The translations under genes and the position numbers were made by a program. The notes beneath the pieces are model-generated. The model saw only the letters and a list, made by a program, of their open reading frames with translations. It searched no databases and was not told the DNA's origin. Shown here piece after piece: positions 16,989-24,721 of a stretch of 64,000 nt of DNA. Source of the DNA: DAOPXV01 sp964551445 (GTDB lineage: Bacteria; Muiribacteriota; UBA9980); contig CAZKCG010000017.1 in NCBI GenBank assembly GCA_964551445.1, positions 35,642 to 99,641 on the forward strand. Reading direction: 5' to 3'. How positions within the stretch are numbered: position 1 is the first letter of the stretch; every line of letters begins with the position of its first letter.

Positions 16989-17843
16989 TTACGCCTTTTC
17001 GTGTTTGATGAACGTGTCTTCATCGAGCTCTTTAAAGGCCCGTTTCAGTTCTTCCTTCGTATTCATAACTATCGGGCCGCCCCACGCGACGGGTTCTTTA
17101 AGCGGTTTCCCCGCAAGCAGCAAGAATCTTATGCCGCCGTCGCCGGCTTTGACCCGAAATGTTTTTCCGGCATTAAATAATACGGCGTGTTTTTCGGGGA
17201 CGAATTCATCGCTGTCGCCCGCGAAGCGGCCTGATCCGGAAACAATGTACACAAACAAGGTCGAATCATTATCGGTATCTAAAGACCATTCATGGCCGGC
17301 TTTTAATTCCGCGTCAAGAAAAACAGGTTTAACGAATCCGCCTTCAAAAGCGCCGGATATCTCTTTATATTTTCCTGCAATGATATTTATTTTACAGCCG
17401 CCGTCATCCACTACCGGCACGGCGGCTTTTAAAATATCGTTATACTTCGGATCGGTCATTTTATTCGCGGCCGGCAGATTGAGCCATAGCTGGACCCCGA
17501 GCATTCTATCGGACGGCTTCGGCATTTCCTGATGGATGATCCCGCTGCCGGCGGTCATCCACTGGCAGTCTCCATCCAGGATACACCCTTTATTTCCGAG
17601 ACTGTCGCCGTGTTCGACCTTTCCTTTTATAAGATATGTTATCGTTTCTATTCCCCGGTGCGGATGCCACGGAAAACCTTTTATATAATCATCGGGCTCG
17701 GTCGAATCAAAAGCGTCCAGCATAAGGAACGGGTCGAAATCTTTCGTATCGTGATTCCCAAAAACCCTTACCAGTTTGACGCCGGCGCCGTCAGTTGCCG
17801 ATAAGCCGGTCACGATCTTTTTAACGGTTCGAATATCATTCAT
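16989..17843 (-). CDS. Pirin family protein
   Basis: 284 residues from ATG 17843 (GGGGAG seven bases upstream). A bicupin: the N-terminal pirin motif FPWHPHRGIETITYLIKG gives metal-binding His residues, followed by GDCQWMTAGSGIIHQEMP with further ligands (His, Glu), then a C-terminal pirin domain. Bacterial pirins may act as quercetinases or as regulators of metabolic enzymes; the substrate cannot be told from sequence. First gene of a three-gene operon under the promoter at 18019-18047. Confidence 0.9.
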   Translation of the reverse strand: MNDIRTVKKIVTGLSATDGAGVKLVRVFGNHDTKDFDPFLMLDAFDSTEPDDYIKGFPWHPHRGIETITYLIKGKVEHGDSLGNKGCILDGDCQWMTAGSGIIHQEMPKPSDRMLGVQLWLNLPAANKMTDPKYNDILKAAVPVVDDGGCKINIIAGKYKEISGAFEGGFVKPVFLDAELKAGHEWSLDTDNDSTLFVYIVSGSGRFAGDSDEFVPEKHAVLFNAGKTFRVKAGDGGIRFLLLAGKPLKEPVAWGGPIVMNTKEELKRAFKELDEDTFIKHEKA

Positions 17844-18018
17844 AAAAACGCTCCCCTTTCGATCTTTTCCAAATGTCGACACTTATAATTAGTCCGGGCG
17901 GCATACGCGAAGCGTTCTTCATTCAGGGACCGAACGACTTATCAGGCTCCGGCGCGGACGCTGAGACAAAAAAGCTTATTAACCTGCCCGGATAGGCGGA
18001 TACACCAACCTTGTTTTT

Positions 18019-18047
18019 ATTATATTCGATTTTCCCGCAAAATTCAA
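18019..18047 (-). promoter_or_regulatory. Sigma70-type promoter for the pirin operon
   Basis: Minus-strand TTGAAT, 17 bases, TATAAT. Leader of about 170 bases. Together with 18131-18159 it forms a divergent promoter pair in the 347-base gap 17844-18190; nothing else is seen in that gap. Confidence 0.8.
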
Positions 18048-18130
18048 GATTTTAAATATTCTTCAATCCGTCGTGTTCATGCATGATCATAAATAATTTG
18101 AATTCACGCAAGCAATTAGATCCGCATCCC

Positions 18131-18159
18131 TTTACAAAACTTTATTTTTTTAGTATAAT
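18131..18159 (+). promoter_or_regulatory. Sigma70-type promoter for the Pro-rich secreted protein gene
   Basis: TTTACA, 17 bases, TATAAT, with the coding start 31 bases after the -10 element and a GGAGG ribosome site at about 18179-18183. The near-consensus elements suggest strong constitutive expression. It also argues against any start upstream of 18191. Confidence 0.85.
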
Positions 18160-18190
18160 TTTAACAACAAAAATTAATGGAGGTAATTCA

Positions 18191-19012
18191 ATGAAAAAGT
18201 TAATGGCCGCGCTGATAGTTATTTCAATACTGTTTTCGTTCACATCCGCGTTCGCGCTCAATAAAAAAGACGAGACCCAGCTCCAGAAGACCCAGATACT
18301 TATGAATAAAGCCGGCGAAACACCGGCTGACGAAGATCCCGCCCCCGCCGACCAGGCCCCTTCAGGCACTCCTACGGCACCGTCGATCCCGACACCCGAA
18401 GATCCTTCCTCCCCCATCGACGCCAAGGTCAGCCAGTATTATTGCGTTATCGCTAACGACCAGGTTAAAAACCTAGAAACGCTCTGCGAAAAATACAACG
18501 CCCCTATGAGCGTTTACCGCGCTTTCAACCAGCTCGTGGTTTTCAAAAGACTCGGCGTTCTCGTAAAAGTCAACCCGAAAGACACCTATTTCATAGGCCA
18601 GCTCCGCAAACTCTACAGCGCGAAGCCCCTCAGAAAAGTTTCACTCAGGGTCAGCGTATCGGTAAGTTCGCTCGCACACAACGTTAATAACTCGGCCGAA
18701 GGCTCGCTCAAGAACGAATTCGAGCCCAACGAAGAAATTCTCACCGCGATGCTCAAAACCCCTTACGGCAGAAATAACACCATGTTCAAAAATATAGCCA
18801 AAGCGTTCCCGGGCCTTCTCGATAAGGTAACGGTCAAGATCAACGAATACCTCGGCCTCGGCAAAAAACGCAAAATGCTCTTCAATCCTATCGTAACCAT
18901 CGAACTGACCGCCCTTAACATGAACGGAAAAAATAAACACGTCACGATGTTCTACCAGCAGTTCGCCTATAAAACGATAAAACACGACGACAGCTACCAG
19001 TGGGGAAAATAA
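18191..19012 (+). CDS. Secreted protein with Pro/Ala-rich linker, unknown function
   Basis: 273 residues. ATG 18191 is chosen because it follows GGAGG by eight bases and lies just downstream of a strong promoter. Signal peptide MKKLMAALIVISILFSFTSA FA-type with cleavage after AFA; residues about 40-80 form a Pro/Ala/Asp/Thr-rich linker; the C-terminal 190 residues are a folded domain with conserved-looking blocks (SVYRAFNQLVVFKRLGVLVK, MLFNPIVTIELTALNM). No recognised family. Single-gene unit flanked by its own promoter and terminator. Confidence 0.8.
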   Translation: MKKLMAALIVISILFSFTSAFALNKKDETQLQKTQILMNKAGETPADEDPAPADQAPSGTPTAPSIPTPEDPSSPIDAKVSQYYCVIANDQVKNLETLCEKYNAPMSVYRAFNQLVVFKRLGVLVKVNPKDTYFIGQLRKLYSAKPLRKVSLRVSVSVSSLAHNVNNSAEGSLKNEFEPNEEILTAMLKTPYGRNNTMFKNIAKAFPGLLDKVTVKINEYLGLGKKRKMLFNPIVTIELTALNMNGKNKHVTMFYQQFAYKTIKHDDSYQWGK

Positions 19013-19045
19013 AACTCTAAAACAAAATAAGAAATTCCAAAAATA

Positions 19046-19088
19046 AAAAAAGAGGGCGAGAGCGTTTATAAGCTTTCCCCTCTTTTTT
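19046..19088 (+). terminator. Rho-independent terminator after the Pro-rich secreted protein gene
   Basis: Eleven-base stem AAAAAAGAGGG / CCCTCTTTTTT, loop of about 20 bases, 33 bases after the stop codon. Confidence 0.8.
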
Positions 19089-19163
19089 GCTGTCCGCTAT
19101 GAATTTGATCTCTAATAATTCAAGAGCTGCCTCTCCCGCGACCCGATTTTTTACATTGACAAA

Positions 19164-19208
19164 AAGATCCCCCGTTTTTTGAATTCAAACTCAAAAGCGG
19201 AGGATCTT
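19164..19208 (-). terminator. Rho-independent terminator after the Cys-rich helical protein gene
   Basis: On the minus strand the stem AAGATCCTCCG...GATCTT (arms 19164-19182 and 19191-19208, two mismatches) is followed by a T-run. It lies 31 bases after the stop of the 19240-19929 gene. Confidence 0.75.
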
Positions 19209-19239
19209 AAATTACTTTTTTCGAATATTTAAAAACGGA

Positions 19240-19929
19240 CTAACTCTTCTTGATCTTCTTTTTCAGCTCTTTCATAGCGTTCTGGACCTCTTCAACGTTT
19301 TCACGGTCCGAATCATCCAGCGCTTTTTGAAGTATCCCGAGCGCCTTATTATAATCGGCCGCGATCTTCACGTATCCGCCGCCTTCTTCTTCGTACGGCT
19401 CCGACCAGTAGAGATAGAGCAGGTCGTCTTCGGGAAATTGTTTTATGAGTTCGCCGAACAATTTATCGCCGCCCGCCGCGTCGCCGATCTTGAAATGGTT
19501 CAGAGCGAGAGAAGTTTTGATGTCTTTAAGCACGTCTTCGTCGATATCGGTGAAATTTTCCATAAACTCCGCCTGATATTTCATCCATTTCTGGAAATAT
19601 TTTTCCTCGTCGCAAAGGATCTCCTCGAACATTTCGTCCATATCCTCGAGCCACTGATAAGCGTCCATCGAAAATTTGGTGTGGAAGGTTTCGCACAGCG
19701 TATAAAAGTCGTTCTTGTTCCCGCCATAGGCCTTAACGATCTTGTTCCAGGCGCCAAGCCACAGATCGGCCGCTTTTTTATCGTTATCTTCTTCGTAGCC
19801 GGTGTGTATCATTTCGGATATTTTCAGATCTTCAGGGCTGCATTTAGCCGGTTTTTTATCATCGCAGCATTTTTCAGAGGCTTTTTCGCCGCCGCATGAG
19901 CAGGCGCATTTTTTTGGTTCTTTAGACAT
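19240..19929 (-). CDS. Hypothetical protein with N-terminal Cys cluster and helical-repeat body
   Basis: 229 residues, cytosolic, acidic. The N-terminus has seven Cys within about 30 residues (CACSCGG, KCCDD, KCS), a likely metal-binding knot reminiscent of SEC-C-type tails. The rest is alpha-helical with TPR-like spacing (about residues 130-225: SLALNHFKIGDAAGGDKLFGEL, KIAADYNKALGILQKAL) and a basic Lys-rich end. No enzymatic motif. Single-gene unit with a strong promoter (19982-20010) and terminator. Confidence 0.75.
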   Translation of the reverse strand: MSKEPKKCACSCGGEKASEKCCDDKKPAKCSPEDLKISEMIHTGYEEDNDKKAADLWLGAWNKIVKAYGGNKNDFYTLCETFHTKFSMDAYQWLEDMDEMFEEILCDEEKYFQKWMKYQAEFMENFTDIDEDVLKDIKTSLALNHFKIGDAAGGDKLFGELIKQFPEDDLLYLYWSEPYEEEGGGYVKIAADYNKALGILQKALDDSDRENVEEVQNAMKELKKKIKKS

Positions 19930-19981
19930 GACGTTCTCCTTATTTTTTATTTTTTTTCATACTCGCTTTACTTTCAAACAC

Positions 19982-20010
19982 ATTATATAACATTTCCGGC
20001 TAAAATTCAA
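19982..20010 (-). promoter_or_regulatory. Sigma70-type promoter for the Cys-rich helical protein gene
   Basis: Minus-strand TTGAAT, 17 bases, TATAAT; the ATG at 19929 follows an AAGGAGA site. In the gap 19930-20332 this promoter and the divergent one at 20156 are the only signals seen. Confidence 0.8.
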
Positions 20011-20155
20011 ATCACGGTTTTTTAGCGTCCATATATACCCCGGCGCCTTCAATTTCAGGATCAAGGCCAAAGTGCAGACCGCAAATAAGTGCGGGGACAA
20101 TAACGACCAGTGGCCTCTTCAGGCAAAACACTTTATGAAAATCAAAAAAGGCCGC

Positions 20156-20184
20156 TTGACTTTTATAGCGTTTAGGCTTATACT
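20156..20184 (+). promoter_or_regulatory. Sigma70-type promoter with long leader for the 65-aa protein gene
   Basis: TTGACT, 17 bases, TATACT. The transcript would carry a leader of about 140 bases before the ATG at 20333. The leader is not obviously a known riboswitch. Confidence 0.75.
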
Positions 20185-20332
20185 GATATTAAGTGGATAA
20201 TTTTTATCGCAAAGCGTTGACCGTAAAATACATCGTATAAACAAAACATTTAAAATGCGAGGCTTTGCTTTGAGCCGATTCCAGCTCTACGCTTGATGTT
20301 TTTCTTTAGAGGGCGCTGCCCGGGAGGTTATC

Positions 20333-20530
20333 ATGGGAACTATAAATTTATCTAATTCGAACGCGCTCACCAGGGCGTTTCAAAAATTCGAAGAAAGCAC
20401 CCCTTTCGAAACCGACCCTATAAGAAACGCTATCGATACAAAGATGGCGAGGGTCGAGGTACAGATCAACGCGGCCGCGATCAAAGCGGCGGATGAAGCT
20501 CTCGGCACGATCCTGGATCTTATAGCGTAA
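20333..20530 (+). CDS. Small protein, 65 residues, possible YjfB-like motility-associated protein
   Basis: ATG 20333 follows GGGAGG by about six bases, with a dedicated promoter and a strong terminator, so this short gene is well supported. The sequence is soluble and mostly helical; the second half (AIDTKMARVEVQINAAAIKAADEAL...) loosely resembles the small YjfB-like proteins, in which a helix rich in Gln/Val/Ala precedes a Leu-rich end. The resemblance is weak. No signal peptide or membrane span. Function unknown. Confidence 0.7.
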   Translation: MGTINLSNSNALTRAFQKFEESTPFETDPIRNAIDTKMARVEVQINAAAIKAADEALGTILDLIA

Positions 20531-20559
20531 CCTGTTTCATTTGAAATAAAACTCATGTT

Positions 20560-20596
20560 AAAAATCCCCGTTCTTGAAAAAGTGCGGGGATTTTTT
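20560..20596 (+). terminator. Rho-independent terminator after the 65-aa protein gene
   Basis: Stem AAAAATCCCCG / CGGGGATTTTT, 14-base loop, 29 bases after the stop, followed by a T-run. Confidence 0.88.
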
Positions 20597-20892
20597 GTAA
20601 TTGATTATTCCAGCGATCAATTTGCGTATCTTTTCAAAAACATCGTTCACGCGGGCATAACGGCAAAATATCATGTCACGGGACTTAAAACATCAAGTTC
20701 ATATTTACGGGATAAAAGCCGCAAAGTGTTACGTTTCAGCTTAAATATATCCGGCTTTATTCCGATAATATATATATCAGACTGCCCGCCCTCGAATAAA
20801 CATTTAATAACCGCTCCGTCCAAACTTTTAAAGGCATATAGGAGCCGAACGGTAACCGGTCTGAACCGGCCGCCATAATTTAAAAAGCCTGT
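20597..20892. other. Gene-free stretch between terminator and next promoter
   Basis: About 300 bases with no supported gene. A frame at 20555-20878 (107 residues) begins inside the terminator, has no ribosome site and no recognisable content. Confidence 0.6.
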
Positions 20893-20921
20893 TTGACAAC
20901 CGCAAAATTTTATTGTAGATT
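20893..20921 (+). promoter_or_regulatory. Sigma70-type promoter for the secreted zinc-motif protein gene
   Basis: TTGACA, 17 bases, TAGATT; an AAGGAG ribosome site follows at 20951-20956. Confidence 0.7.
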
Positions 20922-20966
20922 AGGTAACGGTTTTTTCTCAATTTAAGCTCAAGGAGAGTGTTGGTT

Positions 20967-21836
20967 TTGAAACTTATCAAGGTGCTTGTTATTATCGCGC
21001 TTCTCATGTTCCCGGCGGTTCTTTTCGCCGCCAATATCACTTCAGATTTTAAGGTTTTATCGACGGATAACATCTCCGTCTCCGAAGTAAAGGTAACTTT
21101 AGAGGCCAGCCACTCTCAGGGTTCGTTCTCAGCGGGCAAGACCTACGAAGATAAATGGGCGGTCCCGGCCGAACTTCTCGCGAAGAACTTCGTGCCTGTA
21201 AAGCGCGAATGGATAGCCCTCGAAGGCAAAGGCGTCATGGTATGGGAAGTTCTCGAACGCGCCGGCTACGCAGCGTCGATCTATCTTGATAAAGGCCTTA
21301 TCGCGAGCGGAAACATGAAATTCAAATGCGCCATCACTCTCAAAAACGACGGTACCGCAACTGTTCCTGGAACCGCGCCGCAGCTTGTCGGGCCGGTCTC
21401 TGGCGTCTTTAAATATCAGGCGAACGACTTTATCAGCATGAAATGGAGCGGCGCCGGCCCCAACTACAGACTCGAGATATTCGACGAAAGCGCAGGAAAG
21501 ACCGTTTACGCATCCGCCAGCCGCAAACCCGACAAACTTATAAACACCAGAATATTCGAACGCAACCGCCGCTATGTGTGGAGCGTCCGCCAGGCCGACG
21601 ACGGCTTGAACTTCGGGCCCGCCGTCCAGGAAAGGTTCCAGCAGAGAACATATCCGGAACTCGTATGGAAGACCTGCAGCGCCTGCAACGGCGCCGGAGG
21701 ACATAACGTTCCCGATCCGGTTCCCGCGCCTCATCTGACCGACGATTCCAAAGCGTGGCAGACGTGTTACCGCTGCAACGGCACCGGCCGCGAGCAGGTC
21801 TGGGAAGATCAGTACTACCTGGATTTCAACATGTAA
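20967..21836 (+). CDS. Secreted protein ending in DnaJ-type CxxCxGxG zinc motifs
   Basis: 289 residues if started at TTG 20967, which is 10 bases after AAGGAG (20951-20956); GTG 20958 and TTG 20961 are in frame but closer. Signal peptide (hydrophobic LVIIALLMFPAVLFA). A beta-rich middle includes a fibronectin-like WSG...YRLEIFD...YVWSVRQADDG segment, which is typical of a carbohydrate/ligand-binding or adhesion fold. The last 60 residues hold CSACNGAGG and CYRCNGTGR, the two-module zinc pattern of the DnaJ cysteine-rich region, here on an exported protein without a J domain. Single-gene unit; function unknown. Confidence 0.75.
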   Translation: MKLIKVLVIIALLMFPAVLFAANITSDFKVLSTDNISVSEVKVTLEASHSQGSFSAGKTYEDKWAVPAELLAKNFVPVKREWIALEGKGVMVWEVLERAGYAASIYLDKGLIASGNMKFKCAITLKNDGTATVPGTAPQLVGPVSGVFKYQANDFISMKWSGAGPNYRLEIFDESAGKTVYASASRKPDKLINTRIFERNRRYVWSVRQADDGLNFGPAVQERFQQRTYPELVWKTCSACNGAGGHNVPDPVPAPHLTDDSKAWQTCYRCNGTGREQVWEDQYYLDFNM

Positions 21837-21859
21837 TATATTGCGTCTAACTTTTAGTT

Positions 21860-21898
21860 AAAAAGCGGCCGTTCCATATACCGGAACGGCCGCTTTTT
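21860..21898. terminator. Bidirectional terminator (16-bp stem)
   Basis: Perfect stem AAAAAGCGGCCGTTCC / GGAACGGCCGCTTTTT with a seven-base loop, lying between convergent genes (plus stop at 21836, minus stop at 21935). Confidence 0.95.
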
Positions 21899-21934
21899 CT
21901 ACACTCTCCACCCTGAACTCTCAACTTAAAATGA

Positions 21935-22264
21935 TCAGGGCTTTCGATATATCCAGTTCCCGTCGTTGTTATCGACGAACCCCATAGTTTCCCAGAAGCC
22001 TATGGCGGTGTGTCTGACGCGGTCCGCAACTATGATATCGAAATGAAGTTTGCAGTGATCGACAAACTCCCGACCATAACCATGCCCGGCCCATTCAGGA
22101 TATATATTTATCGAATGTATGATGATCGTTGATTTTCCTTCACTTTTCCCCGCGCTCAGTTTGCAGCGGGCTTTTCCGACGCGGATATCCTCGAAAGAAA
22201 TATCCGCCCAGTCATACTCGGAGTGCTGCTGCTGATGAGAAATAAATTTGATGGATACAGCCAT
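21935..22264 (-). CDS. GNAT-family N-acetyltransferase (short)
   Basis: 109 residues. Motif A of the GNAT fold is seen in INIYPEWAGHGYGREFVDHC (acetyl-CoA pyrophosphate loop WAGHGYG), followed by the C-terminal strand with IGFWETMGFVDN, the usual substrate-side end. The protein is shorter than most GNATs (about 140-180), with a reduced N-terminus. It starts 14 bases after the stop of an HDAC-type deacetylase, so an acetyltransferase and a deacetylase form one operon. Substrate (protein lysine or small amine) unknown. Confidence 0.8.
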   Translation of the reverse strand: MAVSIKFISHQQQHSEYDWADISFEDIRVGKARCKLSAGKSEGKSTIIIHSINIYPEWAGHGYGREFVDHCKLHFDIIVADRVRHTAIGFWETMGFVDNNDGNWIYRKP

Positions 22265-22278
22265 ATAAAAACCTCTTT

Positions 22279-23040
22279 TCAGTTAAAACCCTGACAGAAC
22301 GCCAGGACATTCTTTCCGAGATCAGGAAGATAATAACCGCCTTCCAAAATAGCAAAACGCTTTTTATTCGAAGCCTTTTCAGAGAAGTGGCGCATGATGA
22401 CGCCTATCCTGTAAAAGTCAAAGGTCGCGAGTTTCTTTCCGAGATCTTTCTCGTATGAATCAAAACCGGCGCAAACGCAGACGATGTCAACGGCGTGAAT
22501 ATTTCTGATAAAATTTTCGATCTCTTTGATATACGCTTCGCCGGCTTCGGCATAAGGGTTTAAGATACTGCATTGTTCCCAGTTTGAAAGCACTTCCTTC
22601 GTGCCGTCTCCCGTATGCGCGTCAAAGTCAAGAATGAAAGCCGACCCTATTTTTTTCTGCTGTTTTAATTTAAGCAGCGCTAAAGCCATATTCGAAAAAA
22701 CGCATGAACCCCACGCGGACTCCTTCGAGGCATGGTGCCCGGGCGGCCTGATACAGGCGAAAGCGGGTTCGCCTGCGACCGCTATGTTCGCGGCTCCGAT
22801 GGCCGCACCGGCAGAAAGGGCCGCCATTTCATATAAAGGCCCGTTCGATCTGACCGCATCTATATATGTTTTTGAATGCGCCAGAAGAAGCTCGTCCTCC
22901 GCGGCCGGAACGGGACGGACGACATCGAAGTCTCTCTCGCAGCCGATAACGGACATAATAGCTTCCATGCGGCCCGGCATTGACGCGCCATTTTCGGCAT
23001 AGTCCGACCCATAGAATTTGTCATGAAAGATTATTTTCAT
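22279..23040 (-). CDS. Histone-deacetylase-superfamily deacetylase (AcuC/acetylpolyamine amidohydrolase-like)
   Basis: 253 residues from ATG 23040; an in-frame TTG at 23067 is less likely. All signature residues of the zinc-dependent arginase/deacetylase fold are present: tandem His in RPPGHHA, zinc ligands Asp and His in DFDAHTGDGT, the distal zinc Asp in CAGFDSYEKD, and the catalytic Tyr in LEGGYY. It removes acetyl groups from lysine side chains or acetylated polyamines in the cytosol. First gene of the operon with the GNAT, promoter at 23101-23129. Similar in logic to Bacillus AcuA/AcuC but with no acetyl-CoA synthetase nearby. Confidence 0.9.
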   Translation of the reverse strand: MKIIFHDKFYGSDYAENGASMPGRMEAIMSVIGCERDFDVVRPVPAAEDELLLAHSKTYIDAVRSNGPLYEMAALSAGAAIGAANIAVAGEPAFACIRPPGHHASKESAWGSCVFSNMALALLKLKQQKKIGSAFILDFDAHTGDGTKEVLSNWEQCSILNPYAEAGEAYIKEIENFIRNIHAVDIVCVCAGFDSYEKDLGKKLATFDFYRIGVIMRHFSEKASNKKRFAILEGGYYLPDLGKNVLAFCQGFN

Positions 23041-23100
23041 TTCGACCGGCCTTCGCGTATTTTTCAACGGCGATTTCGTTTAAAAAGATATGCTTTTAAC

Positions 23101-23129
23101 ATAATATCACCATTATTACAAATAATCAA
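23101..23129 (-). promoter_or_regulatory. Sigma70-type promoter for the deacetylase-GNAT operon
   Basis: Minus-strand TTGATT, 17 bases, TATTAT; leader about 55 bases. Confidence 0.72.
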
Positions 23130-23323
23130 GTACAGAAAAAATTTAGTGCCGGCCGCATATACTTACTTTTAATAACTTTGGCTCTTTCGCGTTTGGTATG
23201 GGTATTTTTTTAGTGAAGAACGGAGGTCGCCTCTCACCATCCCTGGCTTCGGCGACACCCGGAACGTCGTGTTCCTTGAGTGCATAGTTAAGGAAGAGCC
23301 ATAACTTTTTTAAGTCAGGTTGC

Positions 23324-23339
23324 GCTTGACGGGTCAAGC
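23324..23339. promoter_or_regulatory. Palindrome next to a -35 element (operator candidate)
   Basis: GCTTGAC-GG-GTCAAGC, a 7-base perfect inverted repeat ending six bases before the -35 box of the YdcF-like gene. The gap 23130-23344 also has an 8-base inverted repeat (TGGCTCTT at 23179-23186, AAGAGCCA at 23294-23301) and no supported gene. Confidence 0.45.
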
Positions 23340-23344
23340 CGATA

Positions 23345-23373
23345 TTGAAATTATCTTTTAAAAATGTTATCAT
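23345..23373 (+). promoter_or_regulatory. Sigma70-type promoter giving a near-leaderless transcript
   Basis: TTGAAA, 17 bases, TATCAT, with the ATG of the YdcF-like gene only nine bases after the -10 element, so transcription should begin at or within a few bases of the start codon. No ribosome binding site is visible. Confidence 0.7.
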
Positions 23374-23382
23374 CGTCACGAG

Positions 23383-23982
23383 ATGAAAAAGAATTCTAAA
23401 CCCGGCAAAATCAAAAAAATATTGTTCATATCCTTTTTAATACCATTCGCCTGCGTCGTTTTACATTATCTTATTTTCATGTATCCGGCGCTTGGTGATA
23501 ATTACGAAAAGTCCGATCTGATAGTCGTTTTCGGAAACAAAGTTGAAACAAGCGGTCTGCCTTCCGAAAGATTGAAAAGGCGCCTGGATAAAGCCGTGAA
23601 ATTATACAACGAGGGCACGGCGAAAAAGATCGTCGTAAGCGGCGCTCTCGGCGTTGAAGGCTTTAACGAACCGGACGTAATGAAAAAACATCTGGTTGAA
23701 TGTAAGATCGCGGCCGGCGACATAACAACGGACAGCGAGGGATTCGACACATTTTCAACCGTCAAAAATGTCCGGGTCATGCCTTTTATAAAAAAAGATT
23801 CCAAAATAATCGTGGTAACCGATTATTATCACATCCCGCGCGCAAAAATGGCGTTTCAAAAAGCCGGGTTTAAGAATATCGGAACGGCAAGAGCGAATAT
23901 AGCGCCGGAAACCACCGATATCAAAAGCATAATCCGGGAATTCGCGGCGTATTATTATTACCTTTTCAGAAATTATGAATAA
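23383..23982 (+). CDS. YdcF/SanA-family (DUF218) membrane-anchored protein
   Basis: 199 residues. N-terminal membrane segment (ILFISFLIPFACVVLHYLIF), then the DUF218 domain: LIVVFGNKV, SERLKRRLDKAVKLYNEG, KIVVSGALGVEGFNE, TDSEGFDTFSTVKN and VVTDYYHIPRAKMAF. YdcF/SanA proteins sit in the inner membrane facing the periplasm and affect envelope permeability. The end overlaps the next gene, an L,D-transpeptidase, by eight bases, so both act on the cell envelope in one operon. Confidence 0.85.
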   Translation: MKKNSKPGKIKKILFISFLIPFACVVLHYLIFMYPALGDNYEKSDLIVVFGNKVETSGLPSERLKRRLDKAVKLYNEGTAKKIVVSGALGVEGFNEPDVMKKHLVECKIAAGDITTDSEGFDTFSTVKNVRVMPFIKKDSKIIVVTDYYHIPRAKMAFQKAGFKNIGTARANIAPETTDIKSIIREFAAYYYYLFRNYE

Positions 23983-24721
23983 GAAAAAACTTTTATTTAT
24001 AGTGTTGGCGGGAATTATCGGATTCGAAGCTTATCTTTTTGTAACGGATCCGAAAGTTGTAGTTTATTTCCAAAAATACCGGGAAAGAAGGACCGTATCG
24101 GACATCGTCAATTTATATGGCGAAGGCGTCAGAAACAGGCTTGCGCCTAACTTTGAAAAAACGGGCGTTAAATATCCGCCTGATAAAATAACTCTGATAG
24201 CGCTTAAAAATGAAAAAGTTCTCGAGGTCTGGCACGAGACGAGTGAGGTCAGCACGCTCATAAAAAAATATGCGATACTCGCGGCCAGCGGTAAACCGGG
24301 TCCGAAATTGATCGAAGGAGATTTTCAGGTCCCTGAAGGAATTTATCGAATTGAAGGCTTGAACCCCAACAGCGGATATCACTTATCGCTGAAGGTAAAT
24401 TATCCGAACGATCACGACAAAATAAAAGCCGCTGACGATAACAGGACGAGATTGGGCGGAGACATATTTATTCACGGCGGCGCAGCCTCGGTCGGATGCC
24501 TCGCTATCGGGGATGAAGCTATCGAAGAGATATTCATAATGGCCGCTAACGCTTTTAAAAACGATATAAAAGTCATAATGGCGCCTTATGATATGAGGGT
24601 AAAAAACACGCTTCCGGATTCCGGCGATCCGTTCCCTGGCGGATCGAAACCGGCAGCGCCTTCGTGGACGCCGGAATTATATAAGATCATAAAAGATGAA
24701 ATATTGAAATATCACTTTTAA
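23975..24721 (+). CDS. L,D-transpeptidase (YkuD family, YafK-like)
   Basis: 248 residues with an N-terminal membrane anchor (LLFIVLAGIIGFEAYLFV). The catalytic signature is IFIHGGAASVGCLAIGD, giving the His-Gly and Cys of the HxG...(S/T)xGC motif; the upstream VPEGIYRIEGLNP and LSLKVNYPND stretches match the YafK-like subset. These periplasmic enzymes cross-link peptidoglycan or attach/release lipoproteins via a catalytic Cys. Co-transcribed with the YdcF-like protein upstream. Confidence 0.85.
   Translation: MNKKKLLFIVLAGIIGFEAYLFVTDPKVVVYFQKYRERRTVSDIVNLYGEGVRNRLAPNFEKTGVKYPPDKITLIALKNEKVLEVWHETSEVSTLIKKYAILAASGKPGPKLIEGDFQVPEGIYRIEGLNPNSGYHLSLKVNYPNDHDKIKAADDNRTRLGGDIFIHGGAASVGCLAIGDEAIEEIFIMAANAFKNDIKVIMAPYDMRVKNTLPDSGDPFPGGSKPAAPSWTPELYKIIKDEILKYHF

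Noticed and set aside
20555..20878. 107-residue plus-strand reading frame
   Set aside because: Begins within a strong terminator, has no ribosome site and no family-like content.
23143..23379. 78-residue minus-strand reading frame
   Set aside because: No clear ribosome site, its start overlaps the promoter of the divergent YdcF-like gene; composition looks non-coding.
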